Source: JBOGFI01 sp050743365 (GTDB taxonomy: Bacteria > Actinomycetota > Acidimicrobiia > IMCC26256 > JACDBD01). Taken from it: a stretch of DNA of 46,068 nucleotides. Shown in pieces: positions 1 to 8,465 of this stretch (position 1 is the first letter of the stretch; each line of letters opens with the position of its first letter). The stretch is from positions 1 to 46,068 of the forward strand of contig JBOGFI010000231.1 in the NCBI GenBank assembly GCA_050743365.1, given 5' to 3'. Both the position numbers and the translations under genes were made by a program. The notes under the pieces are model-generated. The model ran no database searches, was not told the origin of the DNA, and worked only from the letters and a program-made list of their open reading frames with translations.

Positions 1-18
1 CCCCCGCGACCAGGAAAG

Positions 19-657
19 TTGGCGGGCGCCGTCGCGAACGTGCGCGCTCGTATCGCCGCGGCCGCGGGCCGTGCGGGACGCGACCCGGCTTCGGTGACGC
101 TCGTCGCCGCTGCCAAGACGGTGTCCGCGCCGCGCGTCGCGGAGGTCCTCGCGCTCGGCGTCCTGGACGTGGGCGAGAACCGTGCCCAGGAGCTGCTGGC
201 CAAGGCGCCGGCGTTGGCCGCTGAACCGTCGCCCCCGCGCTGGCACTTCGTGGGCCGGCTCCAGCGCAACAAGGTGAGCTCCGTGGCGCCTTGGGTGACG
301 CTGTGGCAGTCGGTCGACCGAGAGCCGCTCGGCGTGGCCATCGCACGCCGGGCACCGGGCGCCCGCGTCCTGGTGGAGGTGAACCTCGGCGCGGAAGCGC
401 AGAAGGGCGGGTGCGAACCATCGGCAACGCCCGTGCTCGTCGACGCCCTGCGCGACCTGGGGCTCGACGTGGGTGGCCTGATGACGGTGCATCCGCAGGA
501 CGGCGACGCGCGCCGCTGGTTCGTCGCGCTGCGCGAGCTCGGCGACCGGCTCGGCCTGCGCGAGCTGTCGATGGGCATGACCGACGACTTCGACGTTGCC
601 GTCGAGGAGGGGGCGACGATCGTGCGGGTCGGCCGCGCACTCTTCGGAGCGCGCTGA
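19..657 (+). CDS. yggS: YggS-family PLP-binding protein (PLP homeostasis)
   Basis: PLP-binding protein of the YggS/PROSC (alanine racemase-like barrel) family, which buffers cytosolic pyridoxal phosphate and has no confirmed catalytic reaction. Family marks are VAAAKTVS (the Lys that would hold PLP), FVGRLQRNK and the C-terminal MGMTDDFDVAVEEGAT / VRVGRALFG phosphate-binding segment. The length of about 212 aa is slightly short for the family. The TTG at 19 is only the first possible start in the window: the frame is open to base 1, so the true start may lie upstream. It precedes sepF, as in actinobacterial division clusters (ftsZ-yfiH-yggS-sepF). Family assignment is firm; the 5' end is not. 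Confidence 0.88.
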   Translation: MAGAVANVRARIAAAAGRAGRDPASVTLVAAAKTVSAPRVAEVLALGVLDVGENRAQELLAKAPALAAEPSPPRWHFVGRLQRNKVSSVAPWVTLWQSVDREPLGVAIARRAPGARVLVEVNLGAEAQKGGCEPSATPVLVDALRDLGLDVGGLMTVHPQDGDARRWFVALRELGDRLGLRELSMGMTDDFDVAVEEGATIVRVGRALFGAR

Positions 658-713
658 CAACAGGGTCTTGTCCGCCGGCGCGACACGTCCACCCCCGCAG
701 CACCGCCCGACGA

Positions 714-737
714 TAGGCTGAGGCTCCTTCCAGGAGG
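714..737 (+). promoter_or_regulatory. sepF -10 box and Shine-Dalgarno
   Basis: TAGGCT at 714-719 fits the actinobacterial TANNNT -10 box. AGGAGG at 732-737 lies 9 nt before the sepF ATG. No convincing -35 is visible. sepF may therefore have its own promoter inside the yggS-divIVA run. Confidence 0.5.
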
Positions 738-746
738 GCGTGCGAG

Positions 747-1304
747 ATGGCTTCGTTGTGGCGCCGGGCGATGGTGTACCTGGGTCTCCAGGACGACGAC
801 GAGTTCGTCTACGACGGCGAGTACGAGTACGACGAGGTCGAGACCGGGGGCCGCGACCCGCGCGAGGCGCGTGAGATCCGCGACCCACGTGGCTCCTCTC
901 GCGAATTGCACGATCCGCGCGAGCACGGAGGTGGGGAGCCCACGCTGACCGTGCGTCCCATGGCCCGCGACGAGGCCGCCGACGTCTCGCCCCAGCGCGC
1001 GTCGGTCATCCGCACCGTCCCCGCGTCGTCGGCGCGAGTGCACGTGCTCGAGCCGCAGGGCTTCAACGACGCCCAGGAAGTGGGCGACCGGCTGAAGTCC
1101 AACCAGCCCGTCATGCTCGACCTCCGCGGCCGCGATCGCGACCTCCAGCGCCGTCTCATCGACTTCGCGAGCGGCCTCGCCTACGCCCTCGGTGCCTCGA
1201 TGGCCCGCAAGAACGACCAGGTGTACCTCCTCACCCCGAGCAGCATCGAGGTGTCGCAGGAGGAGAAGGAGCGGCTGCAGGCGCGCGGCCTCTGGCGCGA
1301 CTGA
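747..1304 (+). CDS. sepF: Cell division protein SepF
   Basis: SepF anchors FtsZ to the membrane and bundles Z-ring filaments; in Actinobacteria it replaces FtsA/ZipA. The 185-aa product starts with the membrane-targeting amphipathic helix region (MASLWRRAMVYLGLQDDDEF). An acidic, charged linker of about 70 residues follows, then the C-terminal SepF domain (about residues 95-180: VHVLEPQGFNDAQEV, VMLDLRGRDRDLQRRLIDF, LLTPSSIEVS). Length and domain order are normal. The strong AGGAGG supports the ATG at 747. It lies between yggS and yggT, its usual neighbours. Confidence 0.95.
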   Translation: MASLWRRAMVYLGLQDDDEFVYDGEYEYDEVETGGRDPREAREIRDPRGSSRELHDPREHGGGEPTLTVRPMARDEAADVSPQRASVIRTVPASSARVHVLEPQGFNDAQEVGDRLKSNQPVMLDLRGRDRDLQRRLIDFASGLAYALGASMARKNDQVYLLTPSSIEVSQEEKERLQARGLWRD

Positions 1305-1310
1305 GGCCCC

Positions 1311-1556
1311 GTGTTCCTGCTCTGCGCGCTCCTGACCGTCTACATGGTCGTGATGGCGGCACGGGCCGTGCTCTCGTGGTTCCCGGTCCGCCCCGGCACC
1401 GGCCTCTCCTCGGTCGCCTCGATCCTCTACGACCTGACCGAGCCGGTGCTGAGGCCCGTCCGCCGTGTGATCCCGCCCGCGGGCATGTTCGATCTCTCGT
1501 TCATCATCGTCTTCTTCTTCCTCGTGATCCTGCGCAGCGTCGTCTGCAGCCTGTAA
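1311..1556 (+). CDS. yggT: YggT family membrane protein
   Basis: Small integral membrane protein of the YggT family (81 aa), with a long N-terminal hydrophobic helix, a loop containing the conserved FPVRPGTGLSSVASILYDLT / EPVLRPVRRVIPP pattern, and a second hydrophobic helix (FIIVFFFLVILR). The family is linked by synteny to SepF and DivIVA; its biochemical role is unclear. The GTG start at 1311 has GAGG at 1303-1306 overlapping the sepF stop, suggesting translational coupling. Confidence 0.88.
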   Translation: MFLLCALLTVYMVVMAARAVLSWFPVRPGTGLSSVASILYDLTEPVLRPVRRVIPPAGMFDLSFIIVFFFLVILRSVVCSL

Positions 1557-1594
1557 CGCCAAGCCCGGTGCCCCCGGAGGTAGCATGAGGCCCC

Positions 1595-2584
1595 ATGGAC
1601 GTCTCTCCCCGTGAGCTCCGCGACACCGACATCCGTGAGGCCTTCCGCGGGTACCACCGCGACGACGTCGACGAGCTGCTCGAGCGGGCGGCGGCAACGA
1701 TCGAGGGGCTCTCCGAGCGGGTGCGCCAGATCACCGAGCGGATCTCCGAGGCCGAGAGCAGCGCCGGCCGCAACCGCGAGGCCGAGGAGACGCTGCAGCG
1801 CACGCTGATCCTTGCCCAGCGCACCGCCGACGCGGCCGTGGCGGACGCCCAGGAGCGTGCCCGGGAGATGCTCGACCAAGCCGAGAAGACGTCGCGCGCC
1901 CTGGTCAGCGAGGCCGAGACGAGCGCCCGGCGTATCGCCGACGACGAGCACCGCCGCCACGAGGAGGAGGTGCTCGACCTCGCGGCTCGCCGTGAGACGC
2001 TGGTCGCCGACGTCGACGCACTCGAGCGGTTCGAGTCGGAGTACCGCCAGCGCATCCGGTCCATGATCCAGGCCGAGCTCGACTCGCTCGGACGCGCTGC
2101 ACCAGAGGGAATGCCACGGCCGCGTCCCTCCGTCCACGAGGTCGAGATCCCGCCGGCTCCCGAGAGCGTGGCCGTCGCCGGCGGCGCCGGCGAGGGTGCC
2201 GCGCCCCCCGAGTCGCCCCCGCGGCCGGTCCCGCCGGCGGGCACGCCTGCGCCCGCCGCCGACGCCTTCGCCCAGCTCGGGGCGGAGGACGAGGCACCCG
2301 ACGACGCCGCCCAATGGGGCGGCTCGGCGGCGGCGCCCAAGGACCCGGCGGAGCCGACCGGTTCGGGCGAGGCCGGCCCGGCCGGGGGCCAGGGCCTGGC
2401 CGCCTACGTGGCCGACGAGCCGATCGAGGCCGAGGTCCTCGACGACGACGCCTTCTTCGCGTCGCTGCGCGACGCCGTGCGCGACGACGCCCCGCTCGAC
2501 CTGCGCGAGGACGCGAGCTCGGAGAACTTCTTCGACCAGGAGCAGCACGACTCCGGACGGCGGCGCTTCCGCCGCCGCCGTTAG
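1595..2584 (+). CDS. divIVA: DivIVA-domain protein (Wag31-like)
   Basis: Polar/septal scaffold of the DivIVA family, which in Actinobacteria recruits the elongation machinery to the poles. The N-terminal DivIVA domain carries DIREAFRGYHRDDVDELL (residues about 12-29). It is followed by a long heptad-rich coiled coil to about residue 170, then an Ala/Pro/Asp-rich tail to residue 329 ending in a basic FRRRR patch. TAGCAT (1581-1586) and GAGG (1587-1590) stand 8 and 4 nt before the ATG, so either leaderless or SD-led initiation is possible. It ends the division cluster, and ileS converges from the other strand. Confidence 0.92.
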   Translation: MDVSPRELRDTDIREAFRGYHRDDVDELLERAAATIEGLSERVRQITERISEAESSAGRNREAEETLQRTLILAQRTADAAVADAQERAREMLDQAEKTSRALVSEAETSARRIADDEHRRHEEEVLDLAARRETLVADVDALERFESEYRQRIRSMIQAELDSLGRAAPEGMPRPRPSVHEVEIPPAPESVAVAGGAGEGAAPPESPPRPVPPAGTPAPAADAFAQLGAEDEAPDDAAQWGGSAAAPKDPAEPTGSGEAGPAGGQGLAAYVADEPIEAEVLDDDAFFASLRDAVRDDAPLDLREDASSENFFDQEQHDSGRRRFRRRR

Positions 2585-2606
2585 CACGAGGGGCGCACGC
2601 CCCGGC

Positions 2607-5600
2607 TCAGGCCGCCCTTTCGAGCCGGACGCCGACCACGTCGCCGTCGAGCATCAGGGTGTCGAACCCGTCGGCGCCCGCACCGGCGTCGGCATCGGAG
2701 ACCTCCCACTCCTCGGCGAGGACCTCGCCGGCGATCCATTGCGAGTGGTGCACCGCGGCCTGCTTGACGGCGCCGCCCGCTCGCAGGTGCACGCGCACCC
2801 GGTCGGCGATCTCGTATCCCGCCGCCTTGCGGGCGTCGTTGAGCATCCGCACGAGCTCCCGGGCGATGCCCTCGAGCCGGAGGCCGTCGTCGAGCGCGGT
2901 GTCGAGCGCGACCGCCGAGACGCCCTCCTGGGCGAGCGCGAACTCCTCGTGTGAGGTCGCCCGCACCTCGACCTCGTCGGGCCGGACGTCGATCGTCTCG
3001 CCGTCGACGTCGATGCGGTAGACGCCCTCCTCGGCGAGCGCGCTGCGCACCGCCGCGCCGTCCGCCGCGGCCAGCGCCTCCTTGAGCTTCGGCATCCGCT
3101 TGCCGGCGCGGGGCCCCAGCTTCTGGAAGTTGGGGACGACCGCGTACCGCACGAGGCCCTCGAGGTCGGCGATCGGCTCGAGCCGCTTCACGTTGAGCTC
3201 GTCGGCGACCTCGGCCGCGACCGCCGCGGACAGTGTCGCGCCGCCGGGCAGGAGCATCAGTGCCCGTCGCAGGGGCTGGCGCACCCGGAGCCTGGACTCG
3301 GTCCGCGCCGCCCGCCCGAGCGAGACGACCTGGCGGGCCAGCGCGACCTCGGCCTCGAGCGCGTGGTCGAGCGCCGTCGCGTCGGGTTCGGGCCAGTCGG
3401 CGAGGTGCACCGAGTCGGGGTCGCCCGACAGGTTGGCGTACAGCTCGTCGGCGACGAACGGGCAGAACGGCGCCAGGAGCTTGGCCAGGGTGAGCAGGCA
3501 TTCGTGGAGGGTCGCGTGGGCGGCGGTGTCGGACGCCTTCCAGAACCGCGCGCGCGACCGCCGTACGTACCAGTTCGAGAGATCGTCCACGAAGCGGTCC
3601 AGCGCCTGGGTGCCCCGGAGGGCATCGAAGCGGTCGAGCGCGTCGGTCACGTCGCGGACGGTGCCGTGGAGGCGGGAGCGGACCCACCGGTCGAGCACGT
3701 GCCCGCTCGGCTCGGCGTCGCCCGGTCCCCAGGCGTCGAGATTGGCGTAGGTCACGAAGAACGAGTACGTGTTCCAGAGGGTGAGCAGGAACCGGCGGGT
3801 CGACTCGTCGATGCCGGCCTCGGACACCCGCCGGGTCGTCCACGGCGACCCGGCCGACAAGAGGTTCCAGCGCAACGCGTCCGCCCCGCGGGTGTCGAGG
3901 ATCGTCCACGGGTCGATCACGTTGCCGCGCGACTTCGACATCTTCTGGCCGTCGCCGGCAACGATGAGGCCATGGCACACGACGTTGCGGTACGGGGTGT
4001 GGTCGAAGACGAGCGTGTTCACGGCGAGCAGCGAGTAGAACCAGCCCCGGGTCTGGTCGATCGCCTCGCAGATGAAGTCGGCCGGGAAGCGCGCCTCGAA
4101 CGTGCTCTCGTGCTCGAACGGGTAGTGGAACTGGGCCGACGGCATCGCGCCGGAGTCGAACCACGCGTCGAGCACGGGCTCGACCCGCAGAGCTCGCCCG
4201 CCGCACTGCGAGCACTCGATCGCGACCTCGTCGACGTACGGCCGGTGCAGGTCGAGGCCCGAGAGGTCGAGGCCGGACCGCCGGGCGAGCTCGGCGACCG
4301 AGCCGACGCAGGCGTCGGTCCCGCAGTCGCGGCACCGCCACACGGGGATGGGCGTGCCCCAGTAGCGGTCGCGTGAGAGGGCCCAATCGACGTTGTTCTC
4401 GAGCCAGTCGCCGAAGCGGCCGTGCTTGATGTGCTCCGGATGCCAGCCGATCGTCTCGTTCTCGCGCAGAAGAGCGTCCTTGTGGGCGGCGGTGCGCACG
4501 AACCACGTGGGCTTGGCCCAGTAGATGAGGGGAGTCCCGCAGCGCCAGCAGTGCGGGTAGGAGTGCGTGTAGTCCTCGACGAGCTCGAGGCGGCCGGCAG
4601 CGGCCAGGGCGTCGATCAGCGCCGGGTCGGCGTCCTTCACGAACGTCCCGGCATACGGCGGGACGGTGTCGTCGAAGCGGGCCGCCGGGCCGACCGGGTT
4701 GAGCGTCGGGAGGCCCTCCCGCTCGGCCACCTCGCGGTCGACCTCGCCGAACGCCGGCGCCAGGTGCACGATGCCGGACCCGTCCTCGATCGTGACGAAG
4801 TCGGCCTCGACGACCCGGTTGGCGCCGGGGTCGACGGTGAGGAAGTCGAACGGGCGCTCGTAGTGGACCCCGACGAGATCGGCGGCCGGCACCGCCCCCA
4901 CCACCTCGGCGTCGTCGCCGAGGACGGCGGTGATCCGCGCCGCCGCCATCACGAGGTCACGCCGTCCGGCGCGGCCGCGTACCCGCGCGTACTCGATGCG
5001 GGGCGACACCGCCACCGCCACGTTCGAGACCAGCGTCCAGGGCGTGGTCGTCCAGACGAGGAGGTCGAGGTCGCGGTCGACGAGCGGGAAGCGCACGTAG
5101 GCCGACGGCTCGGTGACGTCGCGGTAGGCCCCGGGCTGCCCGAGCTCGTGGCTCGACAGCGCGGTCCCGCAGCGCCCGCAGTAAGGGACCACCTTGACGC
5201 CCTCGTAGATCAGGCCGCGGTCCCACATCTGGCGGACGACCCACCACACGCTCTCCATGTACTCGTTGGTGAGGGTCCAGTAGGCGTCGGCGGTGTCGAG
5301 CCACATTCCGATGCGGGTGGTGAGCGCCGACCAGTCCTCCACGTACCGGAGGACCGACTCCCGGCACCGCTGGTTGAAGGCTTCGATGCCGAAGTCCTCG
5401 ATCTGGTGCTTGTCCGAGAAGCCGAGTTCCTTCTCGACCTCCACCTCCACCGGGAGGCCGTGGCAGTCCCAGCCGCCCTTGCGGGCGACGTAGCGGCCCT
5501 GCATGGTGTGAAAGCGGGGGTAGAGGTCCTTGAAGACACGCCCCAGGACGTGGTGGATGCCGGGCCGGCCGTTGGCGGTGGGCGGCCCCTCGTAGAAGAC

Positions 5601-5726
5601 CCACTCGGGGGCTCCGTCGCGACGGCGGAGGCTCTCCCGGAACACGTCGCCTTGGCGCCAGCGCGCCAGCACCCGTTCCTCGAGCGCGACGAGCTCGAAG
5701 GTCGGAGACACCGGCTCGAACGGCAT
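2607..5726 (-). CDS. ileS: Isoleucyl-tRNA synthetase
   Basis: Charges tRNA-Ile with isoleucine. The product is about 1039 aa. Visible marks are the HIGH-equivalent in PPTANGRPGIHHVLG near the N-terminus, GWDCHGLPVEVEVEKELG, the CP1 editing segment WTTTPWTLVSN, the KMSKS loop (GQKMSKSRGN), and an anticodon-binding helical domain. Length and the GWDCHGLPVE block match the eukaryote-like class of about 1040 aa found in Actinobacteria. The ATG at 5726 (MPFEPVSPTF) is preferred over an upstream in-frame ATG at 5786, because the extra 20 residues look unlike the family and a -10-like box lies 7 nt before 5726. No T-box leader fits in the 79-nt gap to yggU. Confidence 0.97.
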   Translation of the reverse strand: MPFEPVSPTFELVALEERVLARWRQGDVFRESLRRRDGAPEWVFYEGPPTANGRPGIHHVLGRVFKDLYPRFHTMQGRYVARKGGWDCHGLPVEVEVEKELGFSDKHQIEDFGIEAFNQRCRESVLRYVEDWSALTTRIGMWLDTADAYWTLTNEYMESVWWVVRQMWDRGLIYEGVKVVPYCGRCGTALSSHELGQPGAYRDVTEPSAYVRFPLVDRDLDLLVWTTTPWTLVSNVAVAVSPRIEYARVRGRAGRRDLVMAAARITAVLGDDAEVVGAVPAADLVGVHYERPFDFLTVDPGANRVVEADFVTIEDGSGIVHLAPAFGEVDREVAEREGLPTLNPVGPAARFDDTVPPYAGTFVKDADPALIDALAAAGRLELVEDYTHSYPHCWRCGTPLIYWAKPTWFVRTAAHKDALLRENETIGWHPEHIKHGRFGDWLENNVDWALSRDRYWGTPIPVWRCRDCGTDACVGSVAELARRSGLDLSGLDLHRPYVDEVAIECSQCGGRALRVEPVLDAWFDSGAMPSAQFHYPFEHESTFEARFPADFICEAIDQTRGWFYSLLAVNTLVFDHTPYRNVVCHGLIVAGDGQKMSKSRGNVIDPWTILDTRGADALRWNLLSAGSPWTTRRVSEAGIDESTRRFLLTLWNTYSFFVTYANLDAWGPGDAEPSGHVLDRWVRSRLHGTVRDVTDALDRFDALRGTQALDRFVDDLSNWYVRRSRARFWKASDTAAHATLHECLLTLAKLLAPFCPFVADELYANLSGDPDSVHLADWPEPDATALDHALEAEVALARQVVSLGRAARTESRLRVRQPLRRALMLLPGGATLSAAVAAEVADELNVKRLEPIADLEGLVRYAVVPNFQKLGPRAGKRMPKLKEALAAADGAAVRSALAEEGVYRIDVDGETIDVRPDEVEVRATSHEEFALAQEGVSAVALDTALDDGLRLEGIARELVRMLNDARKAAGYEIADRVRVHLRAGGAVKQAAVHHSQWIAGEVLAEEWEVSDADAGAGADGFDTLMLDGDVVGVRLERAA

Positions 5727-5733
5727 GCGTCGT

Positions 5734-5739
5734 AATGTA
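5734..5739 (-). promoter_or_regulatory. ileS -10 box, leaderless-type
   Basis: On the minus strand TACATT (TANNNT) is followed by 7 nt and then the ileS ATG. No Shine-Dalgarno is visible, consistent with a leaderless transcript. No clear -35 hexamer at 16-18 nt. Confidence 0.45.
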
Positions 5740-5805
5740 CCGGTCGCCTGCCAACTGCCTGGAGAATTGGATGACGAACAGAGCACTCTGGCTCGGCAAG
5801 GTCTG

Positions 5806-6156
5806 ATGTCCGCGCTTGCCGACCTCTACGACGTGGAAGAGGGCGCGGTTGTCCTGCACGTGCACGTGCAGCCGGGAGCGGGACGCAGCGCCGTCGTCGG
5901 CCGCCACGGCGGGGCGCTCAAGATCCGGGTGGCCGCCCCGCCGGTCGAGGGGCGGGCGAACGAGGAGGCGGCGGCGCTGCTGGCGGGCGCGCTCGAGGTG
6001 GCGGGCAACGACGTCGAGCTCGTCGGCGGGGCGCGATCCCGCCTCAAGCGGTTCCGCGTCCGGGGCGTGACCGCCGAGGAGGTCGAGGTCCAGCTGCGCC
6101 TCGCGCTCGACGCCGCCGGCACGCGTATCGGGGAGCCCCGCCGGCCGCCCACCTGA
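5806..6156 (+). CDS. yggU: DUF167/YggU family protein
   Basis: Small cytosolic protein (116 aa) of the conserved DUF167 (YggU) family, of unknown function. The typical patterns are HVQPGAGRSAVVGRHGGALKIRV, the PPVEGRANEEAAALL segment and the closing ARSRLKRFRVRG. The ATG at 5806 has AAGG at 5798-5801. An upstream in-frame start at 5725 would overlap the ileS start and adds non-conserved sequence. It is divergent from ileS. Confidence 0.85.
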   Translation: MSALADLYDVEEGAVVLHVHVQPGAGRSAVVGRHGGALKIRVAAPPVEGRANEEAAALLAGALEVAGNDVELVGGARSRLKRFRVRGVTAEEVEVQLRLALDAAGTRIGEPRRPPT

Positions 6157-6197
6157 CGGGCCGCCACCCCGGGATCGCGATCGGCACACCGGGAGTG

Positions 6198-6227
6198 TTG
6201 GAACCGGTGGGCGCCGGGGCCTACAAT
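6198..6227 (+). promoter_or_regulatory. Strong sigma-70-like promoter for the DksA-like gene
   Basis: TTGGAA at 6198-6203 and TACAAT at 6222-6227 with an 18-nt spacer, one of the best consensus matches in the window. It would give a leader of about 65 nt before the ATG at 6300 and probably drives dksA-like, lspA and rluD, whose reading frames overlap. Confidence 0.65.
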
Positions 6228-6299
6228 CCGGCGCCCTCCCGGGCCCCCGGCGGGCCCCTGCAAGCCCCCCGATACCGGAAAGGACACCCGAAAGCGGCC

Positions 6300-7055
6300 A
6301 TGGCGACGCCGAAGAAGTCGGCGAAGAAGGCGGCTCCGGGGCGCAAGAAGGTGGTGGCGAGAAAGGCCACGCGGGCGCGCAAGCCGGCCAAGCCGGCCAA
6401 GAGGCCGGCAGCCAAGAAGGCCCGCGCCGACACCAAGAAGGCGCCGCGGAAGCCGACCGCGAAGACGCCGCCGGCGGCCAAGAAGGCACCGGCGGCGAAG
6501 AGCGCGTCGCGGGGCGCGGCCCCGGGCAAGTCCGCCGCGCCGACCCCGGCGGCGAAACCGGACGCCCCGGCCACGAAGGCGCGGGCGAAGAAGTCGCTGC
6601 TCGAGCGCAAGCCGCCGGCGAGGAAGCCCGGCTCGGTGATCTGCCCGCTGTCGGGCTTCGAGGTGATGCCCACCACCTCCAACCTCTCGGCCAAGACCGT
6701 CGAGCGGCTGCGACGCAAGCTCGTCGACGAGCGGGAGCGGCATCTGCATCAGGCCGAGGAGCTCCAGGCCGAGGCCGAGGCGCTGGCGAAGGAGCGCGAC
6801 CCCGGCGACACCCAGTTCGACGAGGAGTCCGGTGAGGGCGACACCGTCAACGTCGAGCGCGAGCGCGATCTCATGCTCTCGGCGTCCGCCCGCCAGATCG
6901 TGGAGGAGATCGACTGGGCGATGGGGCGGATCAAGGCCGGCAAGTACGGCCTGTGCGAGCCCGCCGACCGGCGGATCGCCCTCGAGCGACTCGAGGCCAT
7001 TCCCTACGCCAAGTACTGCGTCGACTGCAAGGCACGTGCGGAGCGACGCCGGTAG
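6300..7055 (+). CDS. TraR/DksA-type zinc-finger protein with H1-like basic tail
   Basis: The C-terminal half (about residues 125-251) is a DksA/TraR-like unit: a helical hairpin with DPGDTQFDEESGEGDTVNVE, then KAGKYGLCEP...PYAKYCVDCK. The family acts on RNA polymerase through its secondary channel. Residues 1-110 form a long Ala/Lys/Pro-rich tail (AKKA, KPAKPAKRPAAKK repeats) like histone H1 or the HupB tail, suggesting nucleic-acid binding (inference). Only three of the four zinc cysteines remain (C219, C240, C243): the second position of the first CxxC is Ala222, so zinc binding may be altered. The ATG at 6300 is chosen because the promoter ends at 6227 and the basic tail starts there. lspA overlaps its 3' end. 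Confidence 0.8.
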   Translation: MATPKKSAKKAAPGRKKVVARKATRARKPAKPAKRPAAKKARADTKKAPRKPTAKTPPAAKKAPAAKSASRGAAPGKSAAPTPAAKPDAPATKARAKKSLLERKPPARKPGSVICPLSGFEVMPTTSNLSAKTVERLRRKLVDERERHLHQAEELQAEAEALAKERDPGDTQFDEESGEGDTVNVERERDLMLSASARQIVEEIDWAMGRIKAGKYGLCEPADRRIALERLEAIPYAKYCVDCKARAERRR

Positions 7056-7554
7056 CGAGTCGAGTCCGCAGCGCCGTGACCGGAGTCGCCCGGCCCTCGT
7101 CGCCGGGATCGCCCTCGGCGTGTTGGCGCTCGACCAGCTGACCAAGGTATGGGCGGTCGCGGCCTTGTCGGACGGCCCGGCCTCCATCATCGGGAGCACC
7201 GTCGAGCTGCGGCTGAGCCGGAACACGGGCGGCGCGATCGGCCTGTTCCGGGGGTTCACGCCGGTACTCGCCGTGCTCGCGGTGATCGTCGCCGTCGTAT
7301 TGGTGCGCGCGGTCCAGCGCACGACTGACCCGGTCGTCCTGGTGGCGCTCGCGCTCGTCCTCGCCGGCGCCCTCGGCAATCTGACTGATCGGTTCATGCG
7401 CTCACCGGGCTTCCTGCGGGGCGCGGTCGTCGACTTCATCCGAGTCGGTGCGTGGCCGAGCTTCAACGTGGCCGACTCGGCCATCACCATCGGCGCGGTG
7501 ACGCTCGTGGTGTGGGGCTGGCGCCGTGCCGACGAGGACCGCGCGAGTGAATGA
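7036..7554 (+). CDS. lspA: Lipoprotein signal peptidase (signal peptidase II)
   Basis: Membrane aspartyl protease that cleaves prolipoprotein signal peptides after lipidation. The protein is 172 aa with four hydrophobic segments. Catalytic aspartates are Asp118 (GNLTDRF) and Asp147 (FNVADSAITIG); the SRNTGGAIGLF loop matches the family. The GTG at 7036 overlaps the end of the DksA-like gene by 20 nt, with AAGG three bases upstream. Later in-frame starts would remove the first membrane helix. The DUF3048 lipoprotein at 38271 is a likely substrate in this window. Confidence 0.93.
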   Translation: MRSDAGSESSPQRRDRSRPALVAGIALGVLALDQLTKVWAVAALSDGPASIIGSTVELRLSRNTGGAIGLFRGFTPVLAVLAVIVAVVLVRAVQRTTDPVVLVALALVLAGALGNLTDRFMRSPGFLRGAVVDFIRVGAWPSFNVADSAITIGAVTLVVWGWRRADEDRASE

Positions 7555-8455
7555 GCTGGAAGCCCCGCTCGCCCTGGCGGGAGAGCGCGTCGATCGTGCG
7601 GTCGCGCTGCTCACGGGATGGACCCGCGCCGAGGTGAGTCGGCTGTGCGACGCCGGCGGCGTCCTCGTCGGCGGACAGCCGGCGGCCAAGAGCCGGCGCC
7701 TCGCCGCCGGCGAGGTGATCGAGCTGCTGGCCGGGCCCGAGCCGCCCGTGCCGCCGGAGCCGGAAGCCGCGGTGCAGGTGCAGGTTCGCCACGCCGACGA
7801 CGACGTGATCGTCGTCGCCAAGCCGGCGGGGCTGGTCGTCCACCCGGGGGCGGGGCGAGCGGGCGGCACGCTGGTGAACGGCCTGCTGGCGCGGTTCCCC
7901 GAGCTGGCCGAGGTGGGCGAGCGGCCGCGGCCGGGGATCGTCCACCGCCTCGACCGCGATACGAGCGGGCTGCTGGTGGTGGCGCGCTCGCAGCACGCCT
8001 ACGACGCGCTGGTCGAGGGCATCGCGCGGCGGGAGGTGGAGCGTGGCTACCTCGCGCTCGCGTGGGGGAGGTTGGAGGCCCCCCGGGGCGCGATCGACGC
8101 GCCCATCGGCCGATCGGCGTCGCGGCGCACGCGCATGGCGGTGCGGGAGGGGGGCCGCGAGGCGCGCACCTCCTATCTCGTCCTCCGGGAGTACGACGAC
8201 CCGGTCGTGAGCCTGCTCGAGTGCGTGCTGGAGACGGGCCGCACCCATCAGATCCGGGTGCACCTCGCCGCCATCGGCCACGCCGTCGTGGGGGACGCCG
8301 CCTACCGGGGCGACCGGCCCGCGCTCCGGCTCGCCCGCCCGTTCCTGCACGCGGGCACGCTCGCGTTCACCCACCCGGCTACGGGGGAGGCGCTGCGCTT
8401 CGACGAGCCGCTACCGGACGAGCTGGCCTCGGTTCTCGACGCCCTCGAGCGATGA
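7547..8455 (+). CDS. rluD: RluD-family 23S rRNA pseudouridine synthase
   Basis: Isomerises uridines to pseudouridine in 23S rRNA. The N-terminal S4-like domain (residues about 1-65, VDRAVALLTGWTRAEVSRLC) is followed by the catalytic RluA/RluD domain with HRLDRDTSGLLVVARS (catalytic Asp136) and the late GRTHQIRVHLAAIGHAVVGD motif. Length 302 aa is usual. The GTG at 7547 overlaps the lspA stop by 8 nt, with GAGGA at 7534-7538. lspA-rluD is a common bacterial pair, so one transcript is likely. The exact target uridines cannot be told from sequence alone. Confidence 0.93.
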   Translation: MNELEAPLALAGERVDRAVALLTGWTRAEVSRLCDAGGVLVGGQPAAKSRRLAAGEVIELLAGPEPPVPPEPEAAVQVQVRHADDDVIVVAKPAGLVVHPGAGRAGGTLVNGLLARFPELAEVGERPRPGIVHRLDRDTSGLLVVARSQHAYDALVEGIARREVERGYLALAWGRLEAPRGAIDAPIGRSASRRTRMAVREGGREARTSYLVLREYDDPVVSLLECVLETGRTHQIRVHLAAIGHAVVGDAAYRGDRPALRLARPFLHAGTLAFTHPATGEALRFDEPLPDELASVLDALER

Positions 8456-8465
8456 GAAAGGGCAG

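Noticed and set aside
2581..4506. Long minus-strand frame (641 codons) overlapping ileS
   Set aside because: Out-of-frame shadow of ileS, extremely Arg/Pro-rich, no motifs.
4422..5735. Long plus-strand open frame (437 codons) opposite ileS
   Set aside because: It is the antisense shadow of ileS in very GC-rich DNA; its translation is low-complexity Arg/Val/Asp-rich with no family motifs, and ileS motifs are continuous on the other strand.
5727..5805. T-box leader before ileS
   Set aside because: Only 79 nt separate ileS from yggU, too short for a T-box, and no specifier or antiterminator pattern is visible.
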